From contig JAAUTT010000071.1 in NCBI GenBank assembly GCA_012031335.1, positions 1-10,960 on the forward strand: a DNA stretch of 10,960 bases. Direction: 5' to 3'. The DNA is from Bacteroidales bacterium. GTDB taxonomy: Bacteria > Bacteroidota > Bacteroidia > Bacteroidales > JAAUTT01. The notes under the pieces were generated by a model. The model saw only the letters and a program-made list of their open reading frames with translations. It made no database searches and was not told the DNA's origin. Shown in pieces: positions 1 to 8,868 of the stretch. The translations under genes and the position numbers were made by a program. Within the stretch, counting starts at the first letter, position 1. Every line of letters starts with the position of its first letter.

Positions 1-85
1 CTATGGTTCGATTGGGAGTTATTACCGTATAATTAAGCCTTATTGCGAGTTTCAGATTTCAATTCCACTATGGTTCGATTGGGAG
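1..85 (-). CRISPR. CRISPR array, leader-proximal end (partial, runs off left edge)
   Basis: One complete 30-base repeat lies at 56-85. The last 18 bases of a second copy lie at 1-18 and match the same part of the first exactly. The spacer between them (19-55) is 37 bases, a normal length for type I-B. On the minus strand the repeat starts CTCCCAATCG and ends GGAATTGAAAT. The ATTGAAA(N) end is the typical 8-base handle left by Cas6 (here AUUGAAAU), so the array should be transcribed leftward, away from cas2, with its leader at 86-318. The spacer at 19-55 would then be the newest one. The array continues beyond the window, so the number of spacers is unknown. Confidence 0.93.
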
Positions 86-101
86 CCGTGGTAAATGTAA
101 A

Positions 102-140
102 AAATAATGGGTGTACCACAGCTATTTACACCCATTATTT
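102..140 (-). terminator. 14-bp hairpin followed by a T-rich tail, 16 bases before the first repeat
   Basis: Arms AAATAATGGGTGTA (102-115) and TACACCCATTATTT (127-140) are perfectly complementary around an 11-base loop. Read on the minus strand, the second arm runs directly into TTTTTTACATTT, which gives the shape of a factor-independent terminator. It could end the cas operon transcript before the array, or attenuate array transcription. It could equally be a DNA-level integration signal, because it sits right beside the first repeat. The sequence alone does not separate these possibilities. Confidence 0.5.
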
Positions 141-144
141 GGTT

Positions 145-178
145 GAATTACTCCATGAAAAGCGTCGATGAGTAATTC
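145..178. repeat. Leader inverted repeat 2 (9-bp arms)
   Basis: GAATTACTC at 145-153 and GAGTAATTC at 170-178 form a perfect 9-bp inverted repeat with a 16-base loop, four bases from the terminator-like hairpin. It has no T tail in either direction, so a terminator role is unlikely. A protein-binding site or part of a structured leader RNA is possible. Confidence 0.6.
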
Positions 179-190
179 TATAAAATATAC

Positions 191-209
191 CGGGGATCGA
201 CACTCCCCG
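191..209. repeat. Leader inverted repeat 3 (GC-rich, 6-bp arms)
   Basis: CGGGGA (191-196) and TCCCCG (204-209) pair around a 7-base loop. This is the only GC-rich patch in an otherwise AT-rich leader. No T tract follows it on either strand. Confidence 0.5.
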
Positions 210-318
210 TAAACCATTGTTTTTCATCATGTCAAAGAACTTGTACTTTAGTCCTTTTAATAATTCGAGACTTTTGTCTATTGGAAAATTGACAGTCGAC
301 AACTTTCAAAGCATCTGA

Positions 319-567
319 TCAGCCTATTTTTTCATTTCCAACTATTTCCTTGTCTAGCCATTTTTCCTGTCGGCTTTTAAATATAATCAAACTGTCGCAT
401 GATTCATCCATGATTTTTGTGGCACTCATTTTCAATTCCAGAAGTTTAACCTCTGTAATCTCTCCTTCAAAAACAGAGTTCTGAATCCAGTTCAGATATT
501 TCCGGCAAAGCTTTAGCATTTTGCCAACCCGTTTCTCTCCTATATCGTAAACCAATATCACATACAT
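319..567 (-). CDS. cas2: CRISPR-associated endoribonuclease/structural protein Cas2
   Basis: Cas2 dimers bridge two Cas1 dimers to form the spacer-integration complex. The 82-residue protein opens with MYVILVYDIGEKR, the Cas2 ferredoxin-like first strand with the conserved Asp (D8). The segment LNWIQNSVFEGE follows, also typical of the family. The length is slightly short but normal at the C-terminus for the I-B type. The start is fixed by the junction with cas1: the cas1 TGA (570-568) is followed immediately by the cas2 ATG (567-565), so the two are probably translated together. It is the last gene of the operon and is followed by the leader. The reading frame is intact, unlike its two upstream partners cas1 and cas4. 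Confidence 0.95.
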   Translation of the reverse strand: MYVILVYDIGEKRVGKMLKLCRKYLNWIQNSVFEGEITEVKLLELKMSATKIMDESCDSLIIFKSRQEKWLDKEIVGNEKIG

Positions 568-1565
568 TCACCACCACATTTTAAAGGGTTTGTAAGTTTC
601 GATACCTAATAAATGCTTAGAAAGTTTAAAACATTCCAATCTTACGAGGTATTTGTAACTAACACTTCTTTTCAGAGTTCTGTGCTGAATGGTCTCACTC
701 AACCGTTCTTCAAAAGCCTGGACAAAAATCTTTTTCCCGGTTTCGTTTAACAAACAGCAGTTCAAATTTCGATCAAAGTGCTTTTCTTGAATTTCTTTTT
801 TATTAAGTACCTTAAATATCACCCTATCGACCAATAAAGGTTTAAATATTTCGGCAATATCCAAAGCCAGAGAGAATCTTCGTTCTCCGGGTGAATGGAG
901 GTAACTGATAGTTGGATTGAGTTGGGTCTGGTGAATGGCTTTGAGACATTGACTGTAACACATCATGTTACCAAATGAGATCATTGCATTTACTTCATTT
1001 TGAGGAGGCTGTTTTGTTCGGTTCCCCATCTCAAAGTCATTTATAATCAAACTAAAAGCTTCGTAATACATATTGCGGATATTCCCTTCAATCCCCATCA
1101 ACTCGTCTGATTCTTTTGTATCGTTAATTTTACTGCTATAGGTCTCGATAATGTCTATCAGTGGTTCAGTGTCCTTTCCCCGGTTATTATAATACCGCAA
1201 GTTCTTAATTATATTATGAGAAGCACCTTCTATAAATTTCTGCGCAATGATCATCTTTTTTATTATCTGTAAAATTTGTGGTTGTGCCAGCAACATTTTA
1301 CCTGATAAAAGATAATCTTTAGGCATAAAGGAACCAGTGTAGTTCTCGTAATAATCAAAAAATGTACAGGAATATCACTTTTTCCAAGGAAATTATATAA
1401 GGCGCTATTCGCCTGGAGTGATCCAAAAACATATAATTCTTCAACTCCTTCCACGGGAAGATATTTTGGAGGTTGTTCCTTTCCATCTTCATCCACTGGT
1501 GTAAAGCAAAGCGTATTATCTTTTCGCTCGAGACGGCGGGATTGATAGGTAATAAGTCTTTTCAT
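568..1565 (-). CDS. cas1: CRISPR integrase Cas1, frame broken once near 1357-1362
   Basis: Cas1 is the metal-dependent integrase that inserts spacers at the leader end of the array. The reading starts at [16 protein letters not shown], reaches DIPVHF (about residue 69), then leaves frame. The other frame continues with [11 protein letters not shown] and [12 protein letters not shown], exactly what a Cas1b protein should read next. Adding one T to the six-base T run (minus strand, 1357-1362) restores a 332-residue protein, the usual length. The expected catalytic triad is present: E160 in GIEGNIR, H224 in SYLHSPGE and D236 in [11 protein letters not shown]. As written, the product is a useless N-terminal stub plus a C-terminal part that could start at 1326. 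A run-length sequencing error, a real knock-out mutation, or slippage at the run are all possible. Identity is certain; functional state is not. Confidence 0.93.
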
Positions 1566-1736
1566 ATTTACAAAATTCTTATTTCAATAGTCATATGGAA
1601 TATACATGATGTTTTTGTACATACCTCATTGGTGTTCTCTTCGAATCCATGGACATTTCATAGAAAATAATTATAAAATGGGAGTTTGTGAATTGGTGAC
1701 CATATGAAAACTCACCAATTCTCAACCTTACGAATA
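1566..1736. other. Unexpected 171-base gap between cas4 and cas1
   Basis: Cas4 and cas1 normally abut or nearly do, but here 171 bases without a credible gene lie between the cas4 stop and the cas1 ATG. The only structure visible is the strong hairpin at 1686-1725. I see no terminal inverted repeats or target-site duplication at the edges, so an inserted element is suspected but not shown. Confidence 0.5.
1686..1725. repeat. Hairpin between cas4 and cas1
   Basis: GAATTGGTGA (1690-1699) and TCACCAATTC (1712-1721) form a perfect 10-bp stem around a 12-base loop. It is extended, past a T:T mismatch, by TTG (1686-1688) and CAA (1723-1725). Neither strand has a clear T tract after it, so it is more like a REP-type or binding-site palindrome than a terminator. 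It could still affect expression of cas1-cas2 relative to the upstream genes. Confidence 0.65.
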
Positions 1737-2241
1737 TTACTCCTCCCAACTCCAGCAAAAATCGAAGTAACTGCAATGCTTACAAAATTTTTGTTCTTTT
1801 CTGGTGGGACATATGGCTGATTCAATAATACTTTTGATTAAGATTTCATCATTCTTAATCTTTTCCCGATCAGCATCGGTGAACAACACTTCGCGTGTTT
1901 CACGAAGTTTAGGATATTCAAGAATGCCTGTTACTCCTTCGATCCCATTTCGTTCCATGAATTGCTATGTAATATTTAACCTGCCATTCGTGTGCATCCT
2001 CGTGACTATCACTCTTTTTTACCTCGTGCACTACTTTGTTTTTGGCATCGTAAAAGTCAATAACTATCCCTTCCAACTTTACTTCGGTGTATTTCTCGGA
2101 ACGCTGAGGATAAGAATTCTCGTGAATAAGCTTGCCTTCGTAGACCAGATCGGATGTGTGTTCCATGTTGATGCCGTTGGCAAAGAGCCATAGTTTGCGG
2201 TGGCAGACCATGTAGTAATTGAAATGGGTTCCGGTAATCAT
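1737..2241 (-). CDS. cas4: CRISPR-associated exonuclease Cas4, frame broken once near 1958-1961
   Basis: Cas4 is a RecB-like, iron-sulfur nuclease that trims prespacers and selects those with a correct PAM before Cas1-Cas2 integrates them. The first part reads MITGTHFNYYMVCHRKLWLF and continues through H40 (KLIHE), D62 (IDFYD) and the EVKKS motif (E73, K75), the nuclease core. It then has AHEWQVKYYIAI, where the frame is lost. The other frame continues MERNGIEGVTGILEYPKL and ends with the cysteine cluster C153, C156 and C162 (FCKHCSYFDFC), which with C13 should hold the 4Fe-4S cluster. Dropping one base in 'attcatgg' gives a normal 167-residue protein. Unlike most breaks here, this one is not at an obvious base run. 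It is separated from cas7 by a transposase remnant and from cas1 by 171 bases. Confidence 0.92.
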
Positions 2242-2272
2242 CTTGAAAATTATTAGAAGCCTTTAAAGAAAA

Positions 2273-2663
2273 CTAGGTGTGATACCATGGATGCATTATC
2301 TCTTTCCGTTTGAATAGGCTTTCGATGAGGTTGACATGGCCTCGCTCCTGTTTGTTGAAGCCCTTGGATATCTGGTAAACATCCTGTGAAAAGTGTCTGA
2401 TACCGGGTCTTTAGAAGCTTTTGCATCTGGCAGATGCAAAGCTTCTAATTGGGAATGAGGCTTTTTTTACCCTTACCAGTTGGTGAAAATGGTTAGGCAT
2501 CAAACAAAAAGAATACACCTCAAGCAATTTCGACATATGTTCATCTAGCCATTGTAAGAAACCGGCTGTACTCGAAGGTGTAAAACATCTGATCGCAATT
2601 GTTACCACTGTTAAAGAGGTGGTAAAACATTCCGGGGTACAGGGGGAGCTCGAAGAGTTTCAT
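2273..2663 (-). pseudogene. REP-associated tyrosine transposase (RAYT, Y1_Tnp family) remnant
   Basis: RAYT proteins are single-strand DNA transposases linked to REP palindromes. Pieces of one can be read in order on the minus strand. MKLFELPLYPGMFYHLFNSG starts at the ATG at 2663-2661. After a frame change near 2555 comes FLQWLDEHMSKLLEVYSF, then CLMPNHFHQLVRVKK with the HxH metal-binding motif (NHFH). A palindrome (2411-2448) then intervenes and brings a stop. After it another reading gives HFSQDVYQISKGFNKQE and LIESLFKRKEI, the family's downstream region, ending at a TAG at 2275-2273. The usual C-terminal part beginning around YIHxNP is missing. With two or more frame breaks and a truncation it cannot make an active enzyme. 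It sits between cas7 (16 bases away) and cas4 (31 bases away), normally a tight junction, so it is best explained as an old insertion. Confidence 0.8.
2411..2448. repeat. Near-perfect 38-base palindrome (REP-like) inside the RAYT remnant
   Basis: TTAGAAGCTTTTGCATCTG (2411-2429) and CAGATGCAAAGCTTCTAA (2431-2448) are complementary over 18 bp around a single-base centre, with one extra T in the left arm. A second piece of the same motif, TTAGAAGCCTTT, lies at 2253-2264 just before cas4, with one mismatch over 12 bases. Long palindromes of this sort are what RAYT enzymes mobilise, so a REP-type element is the likely reading. RAYT genes are usually flanked by their repeats, not interrupted by them. 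Confidence 0.65.
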
Positions 2664-2679
2664 AAATTAGGGTTTGACT

Positions 2680-3738
2680 TTAATTCAATTGATTTTCGTA
2701 ATCAAAAACTTGCATCAAGGCTATAAGTCTTTGTTCAGCTTTTTCGAGGGCATCGGCTGCTTCTTTTTTAGTAATAATATATCCTGATGCATTTAAAGAA
2801 ACGAATGAATCGACACCATTTAAATTTTCTTCGATAACCGGAGTAGCCCTGTTTTCATCTTCCTCACTCAGTTTTGCACGGATGCTGCCAGCAATAAGAT
2901 TAGCATTGTCACTTATAGCAACAGCCAGTGTTTCCATAAGACTAAAGGTACGTGATTGGTTGGAGGTTATTTGCCAATCGATAATAGCCTTAGCAAGAGC
3001 GGGAATTAGTTTCTCACGCAAAGGTTTGGGAGCTACCAAACATTTGCCAAACACATTATTCGATTCAACCCAACCAGCATTGCGAAGCTTCTCCTCAGTA
3101 GCTTCATTAATTTCAGGTTCCAATGGATTTAACAATACACAGAATAGACGGCGTAAATCAATAGCCATATCTTGAATAAAAAGGCCTGTAGCCCTACCTG
3201 TTGGTGGAATCCACTTTCTCGAAAGACTTCGATCTTTTCCCATCAGGAATGCGGTTATTTCTTCGTCGGATAATTTATTTCCATTGGCATCACGTACAAT
3301 AACTTCGTTATTGGAACGAGAGGATCTGTCAAATGATGCATTTTCCGTTGGTATCCCTGCAAGTAATGGATGCAACCCTCTCATTGCAGAAATCGAAAGT
3401 GGGCTTCGTCTTTTTATTGTCCTTTCTGCTCCCCCTTTGGCAGCTTTCATCCAACCACCAAACAGTTGGTCGGCATACGAGGGGTCGCATGTGGCGTAAA
3501 CTTCCCCCTCTTTCAATTCATTTTGCTTTGTTACATCGAATAGAAACGTGGTTGGAGAAGGTACTTCATTTAGAATAGAGGACAATTTATCAAGTAAAGA
3601 ATGCTTAACTTGCTGACCGCTTGAATAAGGTACACGTGTTTTAAACTGCGGATCGTAATAATTCTTTTGCCCATCTGCTACACAGAATACAGTATGCTCA
3701 GCATGTTTTAATGTCCGGATATAAATAGTATGGCTCAT
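2680..3738 (-). CDS. cas7: Cascade backbone protein Cas7 (Cst2/DevR/TM1801-like)
   Basis: Cas7 coats the crRNA as the repeated backbone subunit of Cascade. The 352-residue protein starts MSHTIYIRTLKHAEHTVFCV, followed by a conserved-looking polar stretch (NYYDPQFKTRVPYSSGQQVK, residues 26-45) and KRRSPLSISAMRGLHPLLAG (109-128). The last resembles the RRSPLSVSAARxLHP segment of Cas7 proteins of the TM1801/Cst2/DevR type. The frame is intact over its full length. The start lies 12 bases after the stop of the small unnamed gene. Its 3' end is followed after 16 bases by the transposase remnant, so the downstream cas4-cas1-cas2 genes may no longer be well coupled to it. Identity as Cas7 is confident; the exact subfamily name is from memory of the family pattern. 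Confidence 0.85.
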   Translation of the reverse strand: MSHTIYIRTLKHAEHTVFCVADGQKNYYDPQFKTRVPYSSGQQVKHSLLDKLSSILNEVPSPTTFLFDVTKQNELKEGEVYATCDPSYADQLFGGWMKAAKGGAERTIKRRSPLSISAMRGLHPLLAGIPTENASFDRSSRSNNEVIVRDANGNKLSDEEITAFLMGKDRSLSRKWIPPTGRATGLFIQDMAIDLRRLFCVLLNPLEPEINEATEEKLRNAGWVESNNVFGKCLVAPKPLREKLIPALAKAIIDWQITSNQSRTFSLMETLAVAISDNANLIAGSIRAKLSEEDENRATPVIEENLNGVDSFVSLNASGYIITKKEAADALEKAEQRLIALMQVFDYENQLN

Positions 3739-3750
3739 AATTGTATATTT

Positions 3751-4064
3751 TTATTTGTTAATATTTCTTTCAATATATGCGTAATCGAATTTCAGGAGAA
3801 CAATAAAATAACCAAAATCTTCATTGCTCATCAGATGCACACGATCGCGAAAATCAATTAATGACTTGGCATTACTAGCTTCAATGTCTTTTACAACATC
3901 AGCAAGTGCCGAAATAAATTGCTTTTTAGTTTTAGCTTGTAAAACGTCAATTTCAACGCGGTTTTTTCGTTCGGTCTTCCCTTTGGTATCCGTCCGATAC
4001 TCATAAAGGACTTGAGCAATTTCTTTAGAGTACTCAAGGTTTTCTTCTTTGTTTTAGTAATCAT
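3751..4064 (-). CDS. Small unnamed Cas-operon protein (~104 aa), candidate Cascade small subunit; frame broken near 4052-4055
   Basis: I do not recognise this protein. The minus strand is open from a TAA at 4056-4054 to the stop at 3753-3751. It reads smoothly: ENLEYSKEIAQVLYEYR, then KTKKQFISALADVVKDIEA, then DFRDRVHLMSNEDFGYFIVL, and ends DYAYIERNINK. The only well-placed ATG (4064-4062) is one base out of frame with it. Adding one A to the four-base A run (minus strand, 4052-4055) joins MITKNKEEN to the rest and gives 104 residues. It fits tightly between cas8 (32 bases) and cas7 (12 bases). The composition is charged and probably mostly helical, and the Cas8 here is short. By position, size and likely fold it may be a separate Cas11 small subunit, but that is inference only. 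The frame break is of the same kind as in its neighbours. Confidence 0.65.
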
Positions 4065-4096
4065 AACTAGTAACCAAGTTTTAAATGTTTTATATT

Positions 4097-5055
4097 CTAA
4101 TTCTTTTTATTGTCCTTTTCAGCATTCCCTGTAAGCTTTAGATTTGGCGATTTATCAGACTTAAAGTATTCGCGCAAGCCTTCTGGTTCTAATGCCTGGA
4201 GGCCTATCGCCCCTAATTCGCAAGCTCGTTTAATATGAATCCCATACAACTTTTCGTACCCACTTGCATCCTGTAAAGCTGCATTTTCCCCAAAGAGATG
4301 AACATACATTTCAATAAGCCGACGGGCCTGTTTAAAATAAAATGGATAAAAGCCGAGAGTTTTATTCGTTTGACCTAAAGAATACACATATCCCGTTCTC
4401 GATTGATCAGGATATTTTCTCGAAATGCTAAAAAACAATTCGTTCCAACTACGGTATTTACTTCTACTAATTGAGCATCGGAGTGGAATATTTCTTTCTG
4501 AGTAAGAAAGCTAAAGTCAAACTGTTCGTTGTAATCTTTACCCAGATAAAAAGTTAACCACTGCCCGTTCCATGTGTTAATTTGATTACCCCGCATCCTT
4601 TCTAGGACAGTATCGTTCAAATATTTCCTATATACTTTCCATCCCTCAAAAGTATCAAGCAACAATGGCCCATCGTTATAATAAATGGAATACCCGCCAG
4701 CAACACCAATACCCAAGCCTCCTCCAATCCAGGAATAATAGATATCGTCACTGCTAACGTCAATAATTAAATCAGTAACTAACCCAGATGTAGTTGCGTA
4801 TTCCGAACTTTCATTGGCTGCAAAACCAATAGCAATACTTGCATCTTTACACCCTTCAGAAACTTTTTTATGAAAATCACTCAGCTTTTCAACACGTTCA
4901 TTTTTGCTAAGGGTTTCAGGTTTTTGTCCCTTCTTCATTTGAACAAACGGTGAATTTGTAACCCATTGCATGTATTTGTTATGATTATAAAATGTTTCAA
5001 AATACACTTCATCAAAAAACTGCTTAGGTGTATAATTATCAATTATATTTCTCAT
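4097..5055 (-). CDS. cas8: Cascade large subunit candidate Cas8 (Cst1-like, short form), frame broken near 4430-4436
   Basis: By position among cas3, cas7 and cas5, and by elimination, this should be the large subunit that recognises the PAM in target DNA. It starts MRNIIDNYTPKQFFDEVYF and has a striking glycine-rich stretch (YSWIGGGLGIGVAGGYSI, residues 107-124) followed by DTFEGWKVYRKYLNDTVLER and NQINTWNGQWL. The frame is lost around VEVNTVVGTN (about residue 205). The other frame goes on with LFFSISRKYPDQSRTGYVYS and FYPFYFKQARRLIEMYVHLF, and ends near LGAIGLQALEPEGLREYF. One base added at the A6 run (plus strand 4430-4435) joins them into about 319 residues. That is clearly shorter than the roughly 500-residue Cas8b proteins, as if the C-terminal helical domain were absent. 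The family assignment is the least certain among the cas genes. Confidence 0.65.
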
Positions 5056-5118
5056 TGAACGCCTTCAAAAATGTACGGCCTATGGTTGCGGCAATCATAT
5101 TTTATGTTTTATATAAAT

Positions 5119-7267
<2,149 letters not shown>

Positions 7268-7268
<1 letters not shown>

Positions 7269-7858
7269 TAATATATCTGTTTTACAGGATTACCAACTGT
7301 TTTAAGCCACCCATACATAGGTTGATTGTTGTTGAAACGATTGTATCCGACCATAAATGAATGTTCGGTGCGCTCAAACACTAGTTCGAAACCATAAAAA
7401 CGGTCTTCATCATTATTAAATTCAAATTCGGTGGTTTCAATTATTTTTTCTTCCGGAAACAACAGGTCTTCGTTCCTGCACAGACAAATATGCTGTGTTG
7501 ATGCCACCTCGGCATCAATTATACTATCAAAACACAGGTATAAAATCGGATTGATTAGTATTCCTCGGGTTAACACTGCGTAAGGTCTTTCATAAGTCTT
7601 GGCTTTCCCCCGTCCTTTTTCATTCCACCCACGGGGCTGAATCTGTTCTTGCTGTTGGTTTATAGATCCATAGGTCAACCTGTAGCTTTTAATCTTTTTT
7701 ATTCCATAACATTCAGGAAGTAACTCAGGGAATAACTTACACTCCATCCCAAATAATTCCGATTCTGTTAAAAATTGCTGACTATATGTTTCACTATCTC
7801 GCACGGCAGTCCAAGGCTTTATAAAACCAAACGGACCCGAATATTTAACTACATACAT
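7268..7858 (-). CDS. cas5: Cascade subunit Cas5
   Basis: Cas5 is the RAMP protein that caps the 5' handle of the crRNA and contacts Cas8 in Cascade. The 196-residue protein starts MYVVKYSGPFGFIKPW and follows with DSETYSQQFLTESELFGME. This matches the Cas5 opening: a first strand, an F-x-x-P segment, then TYS and a 'P/E-S-xx-G' turn. Further on are ICLCRNEDLLFP (124-135) and a C-terminal GYNRFNNNQPMYGWL stretch that closes the fold. The frame is intact. It starts 7 bases after the cas6 stop, and its own stop shares one base with the cas3 start (TAATG), so cas5 and cas3 are probably translationally coupled. Being upstream of cas3 and separated from cas7-cas8 is unusual for I-B. Assignment rests on the N-terminal pattern and context. 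Confidence 0.75.
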
Positions 7859-7865
7859 AATTATC

Positions 7866-8522
7866 TTATTTTATGGCACCAAATCCAATTCCAGTAGAAT
7901 TTCCTAATCCAACATTCCAGGCAAAAAGCTTGGTTTCAGGCATTGCTTTTACAATTACAGAGCACCAATTCGTTTTATTTTTCACTCCTTTGTAAGTAAC
8001 CATCTTTGTATCAGCATGTGAATAGGATAAATCGAACTTTACTTCCAAGGATTCATCCATTATTCCAACTTTTTGCATTTTTGTCTGCAAAGTTTCTTTT
8101 AGATATTGTGCTGATCTTTCATCGCTAAATAGGATATGTTCAACTTTATTTTCAGACCTTCTTTTAATGAAAATGGGACTAGCTACATAAAATTGCTCTC
8201 TCTCAGATAAATCTGGGTCTTCTTCTATTATAATCTCTTCAACACTTAAACCATCAAATAATATAGGATCTATCCGTATCCCAGATATTAATTGCTTTAT
8301 TAATGAAGCATCATATGCACTAAAAAAGAAGCTGGCAAAACGATCAAATTTAAGTCCTTTTGTGGTTGATTTTCCTCCTTCCAACCTTGAAAAAGAATAT
8401 AATGAAAGATCTCCATGTAGGTCATTCCATCCTAACCATTTGTGTATGGTTCCAACTACTAAATGTTGATGATCGAAAGGGATTATTAGGTCTTTTGCTG
8501 TTAGTTTCAAATGAATTCTCAT
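7866..8522 (-). CDS. cas6: CRISPR pre-crRNA endoribonuclease Cas6
   Basis: Cas6 cuts the array transcript inside each repeat and leaves an 8-base 5' handle, here expected to be AUUGAAAU. The 218-residue protein ends with the family's glycine-rich loop, GLGNSTGIGFG (205-215), preceded by AWNV. Mid-protein FYVASPIFIKRR (111-122) is the usual second-domain opening. Histidines in the N-terminal region (H18, H20, H27) are candidates for the general acid/base; I cannot choose among them from sequence alone. The frame is intact. It is the first gene of the operon, 7 bases before cas5, and the 442-base gap upstream of it should hold the operon promoter. Confidence 0.93.
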   Translation of the reverse strand: MRIHLKLTAKDLIIPFDHQHLVVGTIHKWLGWNDLHGDLSLYSFSRLEGGKSTTKGLKFDRFASFFFSAYDASLIKQLISGIRIDPILFDGLSVEEIIIEEDPDLSEREQFYVASPIFIKRRSENKVEHILFSDERSAQYLKETLQTKMQKVGIMDESLEVKFDLSYSHADTKMVTYKGVKNKTNWCSVIVKAMPETKLFAWNVGLGNSTGIGFGAIK

Positions 8523-8551
8523 GAGATTTATTTTATTTCATGTAGTCTATT

Positions 8552-8579
8552 AAAAGTTATCTTGCCCATATTCCGCAAA
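8552..8579 (-). promoter_or_regulatory. Weak candidate promoter for the cas operon
   Basis: On the minus strand TTTG (8579-8576) is followed after 16 bases by TAACTTTT (8559-8552), 7 of 8 matches to the Bacteroides -7 element TAnnTTTG. The spacing is shorter than the usual 19-21 bases. Transcription would begin about 20 bases before the cas6 ATG. It is the best match I found in this gap but only suggestive. Confidence 0.25.
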
Positions 8580-8868
8580 CTCCGCGCTTCCAAAATGTAA
8601 AGTTTTATATATCCAACCGGAGATTTCGTATTGGTTGTTAATAGGTATAATATTAAGATTGTTTTTTGGTTGTAATGTTATCTTAAATCGCATGTGTCGG
8701 TAAAACAAGATTTAAATATCAGGTAATTTATGCCTAAATATTTAAAAAAACCAAAATATTTGTAGTTGTTAATATCTTTTTTTATACTATTCGAAGGATA
8801 GTCAGACGGAGTAATTAATTATTATATCACAACCATATATTAAAGAAAATTAGGCGAGTAGCTATATC

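Larger units (their letters stand above)
86..318 (-). promoter_or_regulatory. CRISPR leader between cas2 and the first repeat
   Basis: This 233-base AT-rich stretch without a credible gene separates the cas2 stop from the first repeat, on the side expected for the leader given the repeat orientation. It should hold the array promoter and the sites that direct Cas1-Cas2 to the first repeat. It contains three consecutive inverted repeats: 102-140 (14-bp stem), 145-178 (9-bp stem) and 191-209 (6-bp GC-rich stem). A weak Bacteroides-like promoter on the minus strand can be drawn as TTTA, 20 bases, TATATTTT, with the GC-rich hairpin lying in the spacer. This match is imperfect and is only a guess. 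The leader role rests on position and repeat orientation. Confidence 0.75.

Noticed and set aside
1..85. Opposite reading of the array, with 86-318 as the trailer end
   Set aside because: The repeat ends in ATTGAAA on the minus strand, cas2 is adjacent, and the end repeat is not degenerate where it can be compared, all of which favour a leader here.
1473..1670. Plus-strand open frame across the cas1 start
   Set aside because: It is antisense to the Cas1 N-terminus and runs into the non-coding gap; no protein-like pattern.
1804..2193. Plus-strand open frame of 129 codons
   Set aside because: It is antisense to cas4, whose motifs and cysteine cluster are clear, and its product has no recognisable features.
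3824..4006. Plus-strand open frame of 60 codons
   Set aside because: It is the reverse of the small minus-strand gene, which fits the operon spacing and reads far more like a protein.
8646..8651. TATAAT hexamer on the plus strand between fic and cas6
   Set aside because: No -35 partner at proper spacing, no plus-strand gene downstream, and Bacteroidota promoters use a different pattern.
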